Notes: generated from the sequence alone by a model not told the origin. A stretch of DNA of 64,000 nt from Rhodospirillales bacterium (GCA_023898785.1 CP060239.1:1116001-1180000); one strand, 5' to 3'. Shown: positions 1-8,521, counted from the first letter of the stretch. Translations and numbers: made by a program.

Positions 1-32
1 AAATGCTGCAAACCGTATCGAACCTTCGGTAG
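1..32 (+). CDS. flgG: Flagellar distal rod protein FlgG, last codons only
   Basis: The window opens inside a gene whose final codons (from base 3) read MLQTVSNLR followed by TAG at 30-32. This matches the usual C-terminal helix of the FlgG/FlgF/FlgE family, where a DEML-type motif is followed by a short hydrophobic tail. The position directly before flgA and flgH fits the common alphaproteobacterial order flgF-flgG-flgA-flgH. Only ten codons are visible, so the assignment rests mainly on context. Confidence 0.6.
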   Translation, partial: MLQTVSNLR

Positions 33-60
33 AGCGCAGTGAAGTTTAGGGAGTATCATC

Positions 61-1050
61 ATGCGTAAGATTAAACACAGACACAGCAGACAGCGCCCTT
101 TAGCGCTTCGTGAGTGGACGATGGGATTTTTGGCAATGATTATCCTTAGCTTTAGCGGGATTGGTCTGGCCAATGCGATGGCTTCGGTATCTTTGAAGCA
201 TAATAGCGTAATTGAAGGCGACATGATTACGCTGGGGCATATATTTTCCGGTGTCGATCGTAACGCTGACAGAATTTTAGGTCCCGCGCCGCAACCTGGC
301 AAAGATATGCTTTTGAATGCGCGCACTCTCATGCGCATTGCGCGGGCGATGGATGTGAATTGGCGCCCTTCTTCGGCGGCTGATCAGGTGGTTTTGAGCC
401 GCGCAGCGACCGTGATTCCGGTGCCGATGATCCAAGAAGTATTGGAGGACAGCTTGCGTGCGCAGGGAATGCCCGGAAAATTTGAACTGATTGTTACAAG
501 TTCAGGGCTTGATAAAATTATCTTGCCGCAAAGCGCGGCTCAAACTGTTGAAGTTGAGAGCCTGAATTTCGATTCCGAGCATGATCACTTTGAAGCCGTG
601 ATTGCTGCGCCTTCAAAGGACGATTCTGTGTTTCGCAAAAATATCAGTGGGCAGGTGCAACGGCTCGTCGATGTTCCGGTCCTGCGCGCGCCAATGAAAA
701 ACGGCTCAGTGATTAGCGCAAGTGATTTGGACTTCATAGCCTTACGGGCATACGGACTGAACCATGACATGATTTTGAGCGCCGATGAGTTGGTCGGCAT
801 GACGCCGCGGCGCATGATCACAGCAGGTAAGCCGATGACCGAAAATGATATTGAGCCGCCGCAAATCGTTGAGCGCGGAGAAAATGTCACTCTGGTTTTT
901 CATAGCGGACCTTTGTCTCTCACCGCGCAAGGCAAGGCTCTGGAAAACGGTGCCAAAGGTGATGTGATCCGCGTGGTAAATGCGAGTTCCAGCAAAATGT
1001 TGCAAGCGCGTGTTATTGGTGAACGCGAGGTCAGCGTTTCAAGTTTTTAA
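61..1050 (+). CDS. flgA: Flagellar P-ring assembly chaperone FlgA
   Basis: FlgA is a periplasmic chaperone needed for assembly of the P-ring (FlgI) around the flagellar rod. The 329-aa product has a basic N-terminus and a hydrophobic stretch at about residues 21-40 ending in LANA, consistent with a signal peptide. The C-terminal third (about 205-329) is the SAF-type domain, recognisable by VPVLRAPMKNGSVISASDL and the closing GDVIRVVNASSSKMLQARVIG pattern typical of FlgA. The ATG at 61 follows a good ribosome site (AGGGAG, 48-53). It sits 28 bases after flgG and just before flgH, so these are probably one operon. The protein is longer than E. coli FlgA because of the N-terminal extension, as in other alphaproteobacteria. 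Confidence 0.93.
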   Translation: MRKIKHRHSRQRPLALREWTMGFLAMIILSFSGIGLANAMASVSLKHNSVIEGDMITLGHIFSGVDRNADRILGPAPQPGKDMLLNARTLMRIARAMDVNWRPSSAADQVVLSRAATVIPVPMIQEVLEDSLRAQGMPGKFELIVTSSGLDKIILPQSAAQTVEVESLNFDSEHDHFEAVIAAPSKDDSVFRKNISGQVQRLVDVPVLRAPMKNGSVISASDLDFIALRAYGLNHDMILSADELVGMTPRRMITAGKPMTENDIEPPQIVERGENVTLVFHSGPLSLTAQGKALENGAKGDVIRVVNASSSKMLQARVIGEREVSVSSF

Positions 1051-1089
1051 TTTTAAGGACTGTTGAATACAGCAGAAAGGGTGAGCTCT

Positions 1090-1842
1090 ATGCGCAACAA
1101 TACAACAATAAAAATCGGTCTGATCCTGCTTACATGCAGCGCTCTGGGCGCATGCAGCGCGGCGGACCGGATTGCACAGATCGGCGAAGCGCCCGAGATG
1201 ACAAAAATTGTTAACCCGACGACGCAACGCGGCTATCAACCGGTGAGCCTGCCGATGCCGAGCCCGAAAAATGTAGCACCGCAAAAAAACTCTTTGTGGG
1301 CGGCGGACCGGACGACATTCTTTAAAGACCAGCGGGCCAGCGATGTCGGCGATATTATCACGGTTATGATTGACATTGATGACAAAGCCGAGTTGGAAAA
1401 TGCAACCTCGCGTAAACGCGCCAGCAATGAAGATGCGGCGCTGCCTGCTTTGCTAGGCTATGAGCAAGCTTTGGATCGCATATTGCCGCAAGCGATTGAT
1501 AATACTGATCTGATCGACTTTGGCGCTGATTCCAGCCATAGCGGCACGGGAAGTGTTGAGCGCGATGAGAAAGTTGAGGTACAACTCGCTGCGTTCATTA
1601 CGCAAATTCTGCCTAACGGCAATATGGTTATTCATGGTTCTCAGGAAGTGCTGGTGAATTTTGAAAAGCGCATTTTGCAGGTTGATGGCGTGATCCGTCC
1701 GGAAGATATTTCCGTCCAGAACAGCATTTCTTATGAGAAAATTGCCGAGGCGCGCATTGCCTATGGCGGTGAAGGGCAAATTACCGATGTGCAGCAGCCG
1801 CGCTACGGGCAGCAGCTCTACGACATCGTTTTCCCGTTCTAA
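1090..1842 (+). CDS. flgH: Flagellar L-ring lipoprotein FlgH
   Basis: FlgH forms the L-ring, the outer-membrane bushing of the basal body. The start was set at ATG 1090 rather than the in-frame TTG at 1063, because the 1090 start has AGAAAGGG at a proper distance and gives a clean lipoprotein signal: a hydrophobic segment ending in the lipobox LGAC with Cys22. The 250-aa product contains the family hallmarks ASDVGDIITVMIDI near residue 90 and, near the end, VDGVIRPEDISVQNSISY followed by ARIAYGGEGQI. It lies 40 bases behind flgA and is followed by a strong hairpin terminator, making it the last gene of this operon. Confidence 0.95.
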   Translation: MRNNTTIKIGLILLTCSALGACSAADRIAQIGEAPEMTKIVNPTTQRGYQPVSLPMPSPKNVAPQKNSLWAADRTTFFKDQRASDVGDIITVMIDIDDKAELENATSRKRASNEDAALPALLGYEQALDRILPQAIDNTDLIDFGADSSHSGTGSVERDEKVEVQLAAFITQILPNGNMVIHGSQEVLVNFEKRILQVDGVIRPEDISVQNSISYEKIAEARIAYGGEGQITDVQQPRYGQQLYDIVFPF

Positions 1843-1870
1843 GAATAGACGAATACCTTACCCACAACTC

Positions 1871-1912
1871 CCGGCCGGCTTTGGCGTGTTAAACGTCATG
1901 GCCGGTTTTTTT
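1871..1912 (+). terminator. Rho-independent terminator after flgH
   Basis: CCGGCC (1871-1876) pairs with GGCCGG (1900-1905). An inner stem GGCGT/ACGTC (1883-1887 with 1893-1897) stacks within it, and a run of seven T follows (1906-1912). It lies between flgH and the convergent small gene at 1917-2315. Confidence 0.75.
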
Positions 1913-1916
1913 ATGT

Positions 1917-2315
1917 TTACAGTCCAACATGCAGGTTCTGGTCAAACCGGGGGACGTTCTTTATGTCGCCCCTTCTCATATACCCTGCAAGTCTTCGGGA
2001 TATCGAACCCGTCACCTCAGACAAAGCTCCACGTAATTCTGCATAGTATACCCTGTTTTCCTGTGTATACGCTTTTAATGATGTATCTCCCCCATTCAGC
2101 CTGATTTTCAGAAAATCCAAAGCCAGGTAATCTAAATAGTTGCTTGCATATGGAAACGTATAACTATGAAGTCGTACGGAGATAAAATCCTTTACCGGAT
2201 CAGAAAGTTTTGCTGACAATGCCTTCGCATCTTCTGCTGTTGCTATTTGTCCAAAAAGTGCATTCAGTTCGCTTTCAGCCTGCGCTGCCTCGTTATGCGC
2301 ATATACCTTAATCAT
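1917..2315 (-). CDS. Hypothetical protein translationally coupled to dksA
   Basis: Family not recognised. The ATG at 2315 overlaps the dksA stop by eight bases (ATGATTAA), an arrangement that usually means translational coupling. An upstream in-frame start at 2447 exists, but its first 44 residues are only an out-of-frame reading of dksA, so it was not used. The 132-aa product starts MIKVYAHNEAAQAESEL, looks helical and soluble, contains a YASNYLDYLALDFLKI segment, and has no signal peptide or membrane segment. The gene probably shares the dksA promoter. Its role is unknown. Confidence 0.5.
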   Translation of the reverse strand: MIKVYAHNEAAQAESELNALFGQIATAEDAKALSAKLSDPVKDFISVRLHSYTFPYASNYLDYLALDFLKIRLNGGDTSLKAYTQENRVYYAELRGALSEVTGSISRRLAGYMRRGDIKNVPRFDQNLHVGL

Positions 2316-2742
2316 CGCGCTGGGTTTTTTCCATGCGCTCGTGGCGTTCCTGCGCTTCCAGAGAAAGCGTGGCGATGGGGCGCGCCTTGAGGCGAGCAAT
2401 TGAGATCGGCTCACCGGTTTCTTCACAATAGCCGTATTCGCCGTCATCGATTCTTTCGAGTGTGCCGTTGATTTTGGAAATCAATTTTCGTTCACGGTCA
2501 CGGGTGCGCAGCTCCAGCGCGTGGTCGGTTTCTTCAGATGCACGATCCGTCATGTCTGGTTTTTGAAGTTCGGTGCCTTGCAAAGTTTTGGCAATGGTTT
2601 CTTCAGATTCACGAACAAGCTCACCACGCCATTTGATAAGGGCCTGTCGAAAATATTCGATCATCACCGGGTTCATAAAATCGCCTTTGTCATTTTCCGG
2701 GTCGTAGTCCGGGGGGACAATCACACTGTTGGTTGAACTCAT
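2308..2742 (-). CDS. dksA: RNA polymerase-binding transcription factor DksA
   Basis: DksA binds the secondary channel of RNA polymerase and, with ppGpp, retunes promoter use. The 144-aa product has the coiled-coil region with the tip motif DRAS (in PDMTDRASEETDHALELR) followed by RDRERKLISKI and the C-terminal YGYCEETGEPI zinc-finger-like segment. Only one cysteine remains where enterobacterial DksA has four; the second pair is replaced by ATLSLEAQ. One-cysteine DksA proteins are known in alphaproteobacteria and can be functional. Its presence inside a flagellar cluster, next to fliX, is notable. A good promoter lies upstream (2788-2816, minus strand). Confidence 0.93.
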   Translation of the reverse strand: MSSTNSVIVPPDYDPENDKGDFMNPVMIEYFRQALIKWRGELVRESEETIAKTLQGTELQKPDMTDRASEETDHALELRTRDRERKLISKINGTLERIDDGEYGYCEETGEPISIARLKARPIATLSLEAQERHERMEKTQRDD

Positions 2743-2787
2743 GGTTTTTCAAATCCCTATTGCTTAAACACATTAATCAAGGCGAAG

Positions 2788-2816
2788 ACTATATTGAAGG
2801 GTTGAGCCAGTGACAA
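2788..2816 (-). promoter_or_regulatory. Probable sigma70-type promoter of dksA
   Basis: On the minus strand TTGTCA (2816-2811) and TATAGT (2793-2788) are separated by exactly 17 bases. The predicted start, near 2781, is about 40 bases before the dksA ATG at 2742. Confidence 0.6.
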
Positions 2817-2840
2817 GCAAAACTATCGCTGCAGGCGCAA

Positions 2841-3278
2841 TTAGTTGCGAGCATCAAGCGCCACGCGCATTTTAGCCAGCTCAACCTGAGCGCGCAGGTC
2901 AATTTCATCCATAATATCGGTCAGGGCCGGGTCCATGATTTTTTCGCGGTGGGAAGCGACGACATCGGCGATGTCGATCATATGACCGACGGTCAGCGTG
3001 CCGCCGAGCATGGCCATGCGGATTTTCTCCAGCTCATCGAGAATGACACCGGAGCGCTTACGGGCGCGCTTTCGCGCAGCGCCTTGCGTGGGGTCTTCGG
3101 CACCCTGAATGGCGAGCAGCGCATCGACCTGGGCGATGGACTGCGTATTTTGCGTGGTGGCCGCAGCGGGCGTGTCTTTGGCGATAAAATCGCCGAAGCT
3201 GGCATCGCTTTTGGAGGTTTTGCCGCTTTTTCCTGTTTTAGAGGGGCCTTTTGCGCCGCCAGGGCCTTGTACTTTCAT
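2841..3278 (-). CDS. fliX: Flagellar assembly trans-acting regulator FliX
   Basis: In Caulobacter FliX links completion of early flagellar structures to the activity of the sigma54 activator FlbD. The 145-aa product has the FliX-family pattern: a low-complexity Gly/Lys/Ser-rich N-terminus (MKVQGPGGAKGPSKTGKSGK), a middle SIAQVDALLAIQG segment, then a helical C-terminal region with LDELEKIRMAMLGG and TDIMDEIDLRAQVELAKM. The gene is divergent from flgI, the same arrangement as in Caulobacter relatives. Its partner flbD is in this window at 21953-23368, which supports the assignment. Confidence 0.88.
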   Translation of the reverse strand: MKVQGPGGAKGPSKTGKSGKTSKSDASFGDFIAKDTPAAATTQNTQSIAQVDALLAIQGAEDPTQGAARKRARKRSGVILDELEKIRMAMLGGTLTVGHMIDIADVVASHREKIMDPALTDIMDEIDLRAQVELAKMRVALDARN

Positions 3279-3414
3279 ACGCGTTTCTCACCGTTATTTT
3301 TTTTCACTATAGCGCGTTTTGTTTAGAACCGGAAGATCGGTGTGTGGATAAGTCGGCGGAAAGATTTGCCGCCCCGATCATTTTTGCCTGGCTTTAAATC
3401 CATAAACAATAAAC

Positions 3415-3451
3415 ACCCCCACCCTAACCCTCCCCCTCAAGGGGGAGGGAG
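3415..3451. repeat. CCCTCCCCC-type palindromic dispersed repeat
   Basis: A perfect nine-base hairpin (CCCTCCCCC at 3428-3436, loop TCAA, GGGGGAGGG at 3441-3449) is embedded in ACCCTAACCCTCCCCCTC. This is a widespread short palindrome in proteobacterial intergenic regions. Read through in the flgI frame it gives HPHPNPPPQGGG, a familiar false N-terminal extension. It lies in the fliX-flgI divergent gap. Confidence 0.7.
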
Positions 3452-3560
3452 CTTATGGGGCAGGAAAAATAGAGAAATAACAAAACTGGCACGGACTTCG
3501 CATAGAAGGATATGCAGGATATTTTTTCCTGCCCTGAAAGCAAGCAAGAGTAAGAAACAT

Positions 3561-4754
3561 ATGCTGGACAGAGCGATTATAAATGATGAGATCATAACAC
3601 CGCCTGCGGGACGGTCCTCCTCCCCCGTATTGGCAGCCTCCCGGGCGGTGTTTGCCGTTTTCGTTTTTGCATGCCTCAGCGTTTTTCTTATTACCAGCGC
3701 GCATGCCAAGACCTCACGCATCAAGGATATTGTCGATATTGAAGGCGTGCGCGATAACCAACTGGTTGGTTATGGCCTTGTCGTGGGACTCAACGGCACA
3801 GGCGATTCCTTAGGGAACTCCCCATTTACCGAGCAGAGCCTGATTGCGATGCTGGAGCGTCTGGGCGTCAATATCCGCGGACAGAATTTGAATACCGGGA
3901 ATGTGGCCGCCGTTATGGTGACGGCCACCCTGCCCCCGTTTGTCAATCAAGGCTCTCGCGTTGATGTAAGCATTTCTTCGCTGGGCGATGCGGCAAGCCT
4001 GCAGGGCGGAACTTTGTTGGTGACGCCTTTGCTGGCGGCGGATGGCGAAGTTTATGCCGTGGCCCAGGGCGAGGTGAGTATTGCGGGCTTTAGCGTTTCC
4101 GGTGAGGCAGCGACGGTGACGCAGAATATTCCGACCTCCGGGCGCATTGCCGAAGGTGCGATTGTCGAGCGCGAAATTGATTTTAAGCTGGAACAGTTAC
4201 AGCAAGTACGTCTGGCTCTCAAAAACCCCGACTTCACAACGGCACGGCGAATTGCCCAAGCTATTAACGGCTTTACCTCTGCTGATTTATCGAAGGCAGA
4301 AAATTCTGCCAGCGTGGTTTTGCGTCGTCCCTCTAACTATGACGGCACGATTGTCGATCTTATCACCGATATTGAGCAATTGCCTGTGCAGCCCGACCAA
4401 CCTGCTCGCGTAGTGATTTCAGAGCGCTCCGGCGTGATCGTGATGGGCGCAGATGTGCGGATTAGCGATGTGGCGATTGCGCAGAGCAATTTGACGGTCA
4501 AAATTACCGAAACGCCGCAGGTTTCTCAAGCCAACCCGTTTGCCGAAGGTGGCGAGACCATCGTTGTGCCGCGCACGGATCTGGCGGTGAATACGGGTGA
4601 TGACGTGAAGCTGGCGATGATGGAAAGCGGCGTCACTTTGCAGGATCTGGTTACAGGGCTGAACCGTCTTGGTATGAAACCGCGTGACATTATTACCATC
4701 ATACAGGCCATTAAAGCCGCCGGCGCGCTTCAGGCAGAAATTGAGGTGATGTGA
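3561..4754 (+). CDS. flgI: Flagellar P-ring protein FlgI
   Basis: FlgI forms the periplasmic P-ring around the rod. The start was set at ATG 3561 because the longer reading from 3342 runs through a palindromic repeat. The 397-aa product has a signal peptide (hydrophobic stretch FAVFVFACLSVFLITSAHA near residues 32-49) and the family signature RIKDIVDIEGVRDNQLVGYG directly after cleavage. The C-terminus ends in the usual LVTGLNRLGMKPRDIITI and QAIKAAGALQAEIEVM pattern. The next gene starts on its stop codon (TGATG), so flgI and flgJ are coupled. Confidence 0.96.
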   Translation: MLDRAIINDEIITPPAGRSSSPVLAASRAVFAVFVFACLSVFLITSAHAKTSRIKDIVDIEGVRDNQLVGYGLVVGLNGTGDSLGNSPFTEQSLIAMLERLGVNIRGQNLNTGNVAAVMVTATLPPFVNQGSRVDVSISSLGDAASLQGGTLLVTPLLAADGEVYAVAQGEVSIAGFSVSGEAATVTQNIPTSGRIAEGAIVEREIDFKLEQLQQVRLALKNPDFTTARRIAQAINGFTSADLSKAENSASVVLRRPSNYDGTIVDLITDIEQLPVQPDQPARVVISERSGVIVMGADVRISDVAIAQSNLTVKITETPQVSQANPFAEGGETIVVPRTDLAVNTGDDVKLAMMESGVTLQDLVTGLNRLGMKPRDIITIIQAIKAAGALQAEIEVM

Positions 4755-5134
4755 TGGCCGGCTCTCTTACTCCCGATACGAATATGGCGCTGTTGCAGGC
4801 TTCGCAGACCAACCCGGGCAAGGCCGCAAAAACGCTTAAAGATGCGGCCAAGTCGCATGAAATGCAAAAAATTGAAGCGGCGGCGCAGGATTTTGAAGCG
4901 GTGTTTATTGCCGAAATGATGAAACCGATGTTTGCGGGCATTGAAACACAAGCTCCGTTTGGCGGGGGCAAAGGCGAAGAGATTTTCCGCGGCATGATGA
5001 TTCAAGAATACGGCAAGATGATTGCACAGACCGGCGGGATCGGCATTGCCGACCATGTGAAGGACCACATGATCCAAGTACAAAGCCAAATGCAAAATGA
5101 ACAAAACCCTGAAGGAGCGACAAGCGATGAATAA
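4754..5134 (+). CDS. flgJ: Rod-binding protein FlgJ (N-terminal domain only)
   Basis: This is the rod-capping/rod-binding domain of FlgJ. The 126-aa product contains EAAAQDFEAVFIAEMMKPMF and FRGMMIQEYGKMIAQTGGIG, the family core. There is no C-terminal peptidoglycan hydrolase domain, as is usual in alphaproteobacteria, where a separate enzyme opens the wall. The ATG at 4754 overlaps the flgI stop; a GTG at 4751 is an alternative. The gene overlaps the following chaperone gene by eight bases. Confidence 0.9.
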   Translation: MAGSLTPDTNMALLQASQTNPGKAAKTLKDAAKSHEMQKIEAAAQDFEAVFIAEMMKPMFAGIETQAPFGGGKGEEIFRGMMIQEYGKMIAQTGGIGIADHVKDHMIQVQSQMQNEQNPEGATSDE

Positions 5135-5609
5135 CGTTTCTCAACATCAAAATCCTGCGTCAAATACTCTCAATGTCCTGCCGCAGGAACCTTCCATGGC
5201 GTTGAATATGCTGATCCGGCTGACGAATAACCTTTCTGTTTTAGCCGATCGGGAAGCGCAAGCTTTGGCACAAAATGACATGGTTACTTTTGCCATCCTT
5301 CAAGACGAGAAAATACTTGTAACTGAACAGTATGTGGCGGCTTCTGAAGAATTTAGAAGCAAGCTGAACACTTATCGCGGGGCAGATAGCTCCCTGCTCG
5401 ATCGGCTGGAGCGGCTGCAGCGCGATCTGGGTGAAAAAACCAAAGGGAATAACGAAGTCGTACGGCAAATTTACGGTCGGGCGCAAAATCGTACGCAGAG
5501 CGCCCTTCTTACCGCGCAGGAACTGGGACAAAATCACAAGCTGCGCGAACGCCCGGCTGTTAACGAAAATGCGGATGCGAAAAACCGTAAAACGGGAGAG
5601 ACATCATGA
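5127..5609 (+). CDS. FlgN-like export chaperone, first of a tandem pair
   Basis: This is probably a FlgN-family chaperone, a helical cytoplasmic protein that escorts hook-associated proteins to the export gate. The 160-aa product is almost entirely helical, with MALNMLIRLTNNLSVLADRE followed by FAILQDEKILVTEQY, the pattern seen in FlgN-type proteins. ATG 5127 is favoured over 5097 because AAGGAG at 5112-5117 is correctly spaced. It overlaps flgJ by eight bases and the next gene by four (ATGA). It shares the LQDEKI core and surrounding spacing with its neighbour, so the two look like an old duplication. Confidence 0.65.
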   Translation: MNNVSQHQNPASNTLNVLPQEPSMALNMLIRLTNNLSVLADREAQALAQNDMVTFAILQDEKILVTEQYVAASEEFRSKLNTYRGADSSLLDRLERLQRDLGEKTKGNNEVVRQIYGRAQNRTQSALLTAQELGQNHKLRERPAVNENADAKNRKTGETS

Positions 5610-6094
5610 AGCATCAAAATCAACTTTTATCTTCCCAGAAGAAAAACTTCCTTTCCGCAGATCCGAATAAGGCCATGCAGGAAATGATGGATGTGATCGA
5701 CCGGATGCGCGGCGTCTACGTTCGCGAAACCGAAGCGCTGGAAGATATGGATACGAAAGGCTTTATCGCCCTGCAGGATGAGAAGATACAGGCAACCAAT
5801 ATATATAAGTCAGGTGTCGAAGATATTTTACGCCGCAAATGTGAGATGAAGGCCGTTAATCCGGCGCTGAAAAGAGATCTGGAGCGGATGCAGGCCGATT
5901 TTGCCGCGTTGTCTTCCAAGAATATGGACGCTCTGAAACGCATGCAACGCACGATGGAACGATTGGGACAAACCGTGCAGCGCGCAGCTAAAGAGTCGGT
6001 GAATAAACAGCGTGCTTTTAGCTATGGCGAGAGCGGAAAAATTCATAACGACGAACGCAAGAGCGTTTCAATCGGCGTCAGCGAGACGGCCTAG
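5606..6094 (+). CDS. FlgN-like export chaperone, second of a tandem pair
   Basis: A 162-aa helical protein related to the preceding product: RETEALEDMDTKGFIALQDEKI aligns in length and key residues (RE, EAL, LQDEKI) with the first copy. It has a long amphipathic C-terminal coil (LKRDLERMQADFAALSS). It has no signal peptide or membrane segment, as expected for a cytoplasmic chaperone. ATGA overlap with the first copy suggests coupled translation. Two copies may serve different clients (for example FlgK and FlgL, neither of which is in this window); that is inference. Confidence 0.6.
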   Translation: MKHQNQLLSSQKKNFLSADPNKAMQEMMDVIDRMRGVYVRETEALEDMDTKGFIALQDEKIQATNIYKSGVEDILRRKCEMKAVNPALKRDLERMQADFAALSSKNMDALKRMQRTMERLGQTVQRAAKESVNKQRAFSYGESGKIHNDERKSVSIGVSETA

Positions 6095-6102
6095 AAGGAC
6101 CT

Positions 6103-7794
6103 ATGAGTGATATGAGTATCGAGAACTTTTTTACAACCCGATCTTTTATTTTGCCCGCGCAGGCACAAAGCGTGGCGCAGGGCAAAGTCCTGCCCGGCGG
6201 GCAGGCGCAGGGCGTGAATTTTCTTGATTTCATTCTGGCTCAAATCAACCCAGTTCGTGACGAGGCACAAAGCGCGGGGAAAACCGCCGTACAAAACACT
6301 GAAGACGGCCCCTTACAATCGGACAACAAGTTGCTGGAGAAAAAACCAGAATTGAATGTCGCTGAACTTCTGGCGGCCAACCCCGAGATTGAAGAAGAAC
6401 TGAAAGACTTTATTGAGAGCACGCAACTTGATCCCGAAGCAGCCCTTACGCAGGTTTTACGTCTCAATCAACAGGCGTTTGATAATGTTTTAAAACCGCT
6501 TACGGATGGCATTATCACGACAGCAGAAATCGCCGAGGGTAGCCCGCGCATTTTGCAGGCTTTCCTGATTGAACAACCACAAGATGATAGTAAATTTATT
6601 ATTGATATCAATACGCTCAAGGAAAAAATTGAATCAATCCTAGAAGAAGGCGGACCAGAGCTGATCGCATTGAATTTAACACCGGAACAGCTTGATATTG
6701 CACGAAGTTTATCGGAAGTGGCGCCATTACCCCCTGAACTCCAAGACAACCCGTTTGCTACGTTGGTGCAGATGATTGCGCCGGTCAATCAACCAGAAAC
6801 GGAGGCTGTATCCTTCGCGCAAGAGATCATTCAGGAGATCAACGAGGATCCGGCGCTGCAGAATCTGGTTGCGATTTTATTGCCGCCAACAGCCCAGCCA
6901 CAACCAAAGGCGCAGCAAACACTCGATACAACCTTACCGCCGCAAGCCTCTTCGCAAGCATACAACCAAATGGAAATACTGGCGATGCGGTTGAATAATT
7001 TAAGTGTTGGCGGTAGCACACCGCCGCCTGCCGAAGGCGAAGCGTTGTTTACTCTGGAAGATTATGAAGGCAATTTACAACCCTCACAAGATGGCAAAGG
7101 TCAGAGTAAGGGGGGAAATAACGCCGCCTTTGAAGCGCTGATGAATGCGGAATCAAGGGGCAACACGACCCCTGCCCCATCGCCAGATTTAAGCGTTTTG
7201 CAAAACTGGCCGTTTCCGGCTGGCAGCACGTTATTTTCCGCATTTGAATTCGGGCAGGAACTTACAGATCAATATGGGTTGAACACAACCTCAAGCGCGC
7301 CTTCTACGCTCGGCACCCTGACCAGCGCGATTACACAGGCTCAAAGCGCGGCGAACGCGCATCCGGCTACGCAGATGGTTGCCGTAACCCTGCAAAAAGC
7401 GGCTGGCGCTGGCGAGAACAAAACCCTGACGCTGCAGCTTGAGCCGCCGGAACTGGGGCGGGTGCAAGTCAAGATGACATTTGGCGCGGACAAGACGGTT
7501 AAGGCTGTCTTGCTGTCTGAAAAACCCGAAACGCACATGATGCTGCAACGTGATGCGCAGACTTTAGAGCGGGCATTGCAGGGGATTGAACTGGACAGCG
7601 ATGGCGGACTGCAATTTGAACTGGCCGAACATGGATTTGATTTTGATCAGAACAACCAGCGCGGCGGCGGGCACGATAGAGGCGGCACAGGTGCGGGCGA
7701 AGACGCCGACGGCGTTGAAGAGAGTATTGAAACCACAATGACATGGCAGGTTGATCCCGAAACGGGACACATGCGCTATGACATCGTGGCGTAA
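6103..7794 (+). CDS. fliK: Flagellar hook-length control protein FliK
   Basis: FliK is the secreted ruler that measures hook length and switches export specificity. The 563-aa product has a long, poorly conserved N-terminal and middle region rich in Gln, Pro and acidic residues. Its C-terminal export-switch domain holds the diagnostic LTLQLEPPELGRVQVKM at about residues 445-461, followed by a helix-rich LERALQGIELDSDGG segment. It starts at ATG 6103 with AAGGA just upstream; an in-frame ATG at 6112 has better ribosome-site spacing and cannot be excluded. The gene lies directly before flgD, which is its normal place. Confidence 0.88.
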   Translation: MSDMSIENFFTTRSFILPAQAQSVAQGKVLPGGQAQGVNFLDFILAQINPVRDEAQSAGKTAVQNTEDGPLQSDNKLLEKKPELNVAELLAANPEIEEELKDFIESTQLDPEAALTQVLRLNQQAFDNVLKPLTDGIITTAEIAEGSPRILQAFLIEQPQDDSKFIIDINTLKEKIESILEEGGPELIALNLTPEQLDIARSLSEVAPLPPELQDNPFATLVQMIAPVNQPETEAVSFAQEIIQEINEDPALQNLVAILLPPTAQPQPKAQQTLDTTLPPQASSQAYNQMEILAMRLNNLSVGGSTPPPAEGEALFTLEDYEGNLQPSQDGKGQSKGGNNAAFEALMNAESRGNTTPAPSPDLSVLQNWPFPAGSTLFSAFEFGQELTDQYGLNTTSSAPSTLGTLTSAITQAQSAANAHPATQMVAVTLQKAAGAGENKTLTLQLEPPELGRVQVKMTFGADKTVKAVLLSEKPETHMMLQRDAQTLERALQGIELDSDGGLQFELAEHGFDFDQNNQRGGGHDRGGTGAGEDADGVEESIETTMTWQVDPETGHMRYDIVA

Positions 7795-7813
7795 AATTTA
7801 AGGAGAAAACCGG

Positions 7814-8506
7814 ATGGTTTCAGATGTATCAGTTAATACGGCGCTTAATCAACAAGCCAAGACGCAGATTGCATCAGACAAGCTGGCCGAAGATTTCAGC
7901 CAGTTCCTGACACTGCTGACCGTGCAGCTGCAAAACCAGGACCCGCTCTCGCCCATGGACACAACTGAGTTCACCAATCAGCTTGTCGCCTTTACCGGGG
8001 TGGAACAACAGATCAACACCAACCAGAAACTCGATTCACTGGTTTCTCTGCAACTCGGCAACGTCATGGGGTCGGCCCTGGGGTATGTCGGCCTTGATGC
8101 GAGCTATATTTCTTCTGAATTTTATGCGGACGGAGAAAGTCCGGTCACAATTAATTACGCCCTGAATGATGTATCGGTCGATGCGACAATCCGTATAGAG
8201 AGCGAAACAGGTGATCTTGTTTATGAGGGACCGGCGGAAACCTCAGCCGGCAGCCATGAATTTATCTGGGACGGGCTGGATCAATTCGGTAACCCGGCCC
8301 CTGCCGGAACATACAATGTGCGGGTTGATGCCCTGGACATCAATGATGAAGCGGTTGGATCGACAATCGTTGTTGAGGGCCGCGTACGCGGGGTCGAAAC
8401 ACAAAACGGCCTTGTCTTCCTTCTGATTGGAGAGCGCGCCGTTTCCGTCAGCAATATTTTAAATGTCAGCCAACCGAATAGTGAAGATACAACCAGAAAC
8501 ACCTGA
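7814..8506 (+). CDS. flgD: Hook-capping (scaffold) protein FlgD
   Basis: FlgD caps the growing hook and guides FlgE assembly. The 230-aa product has the N-terminal signature FSQFLTLLTVQLQNQDPLSP followed by MDTTEFTNQLVAFTGVEQQ, which is nearly invariant in the family. Its C-terminal half has Tudor and fibronectin-like strands, including EFIWDGLDQFGNPAPAGTY. A strong AAGGAG ribosome site lies at 7800-7805. It is part of the flgI-to-flgE operon. Confidence 0.96.
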   Translation: MVSDVSVNTALNQQAKTQIASDKLAEDFSQFLTLLTVQLQNQDPLSPMDTTEFTNQLVAFTGVEQQINTNQKLDSLVSLQLGNVMGSALGYVGLDASYISSEFYADGESPVTINYALNDVSVDATIRIESETGDLVYEGPAETSAGSHEFIWDGLDQFGNPAPAGTYNVRVDALDINDEAVGSTIVVEGRVRGVETQNGLVFLLIGERAVSVSNILNVSQPNSEDTTRNT

Positions 8507-8521
8507 AGAGGAGCAAACAGC

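Noticed and set aside
1733..2104. Plus-strand open frame overlapping the flgH end and the dksA-coupled gene
   Set aside because: It runs through the terminator and lacks a ribosome site.
3342..3560. N-terminal extension of flgI through HPHPNPPPQGGG
   Set aside because: The extension translates a palindromic repeat and has no ribosome site; the signal peptide begins after ATG 3561.
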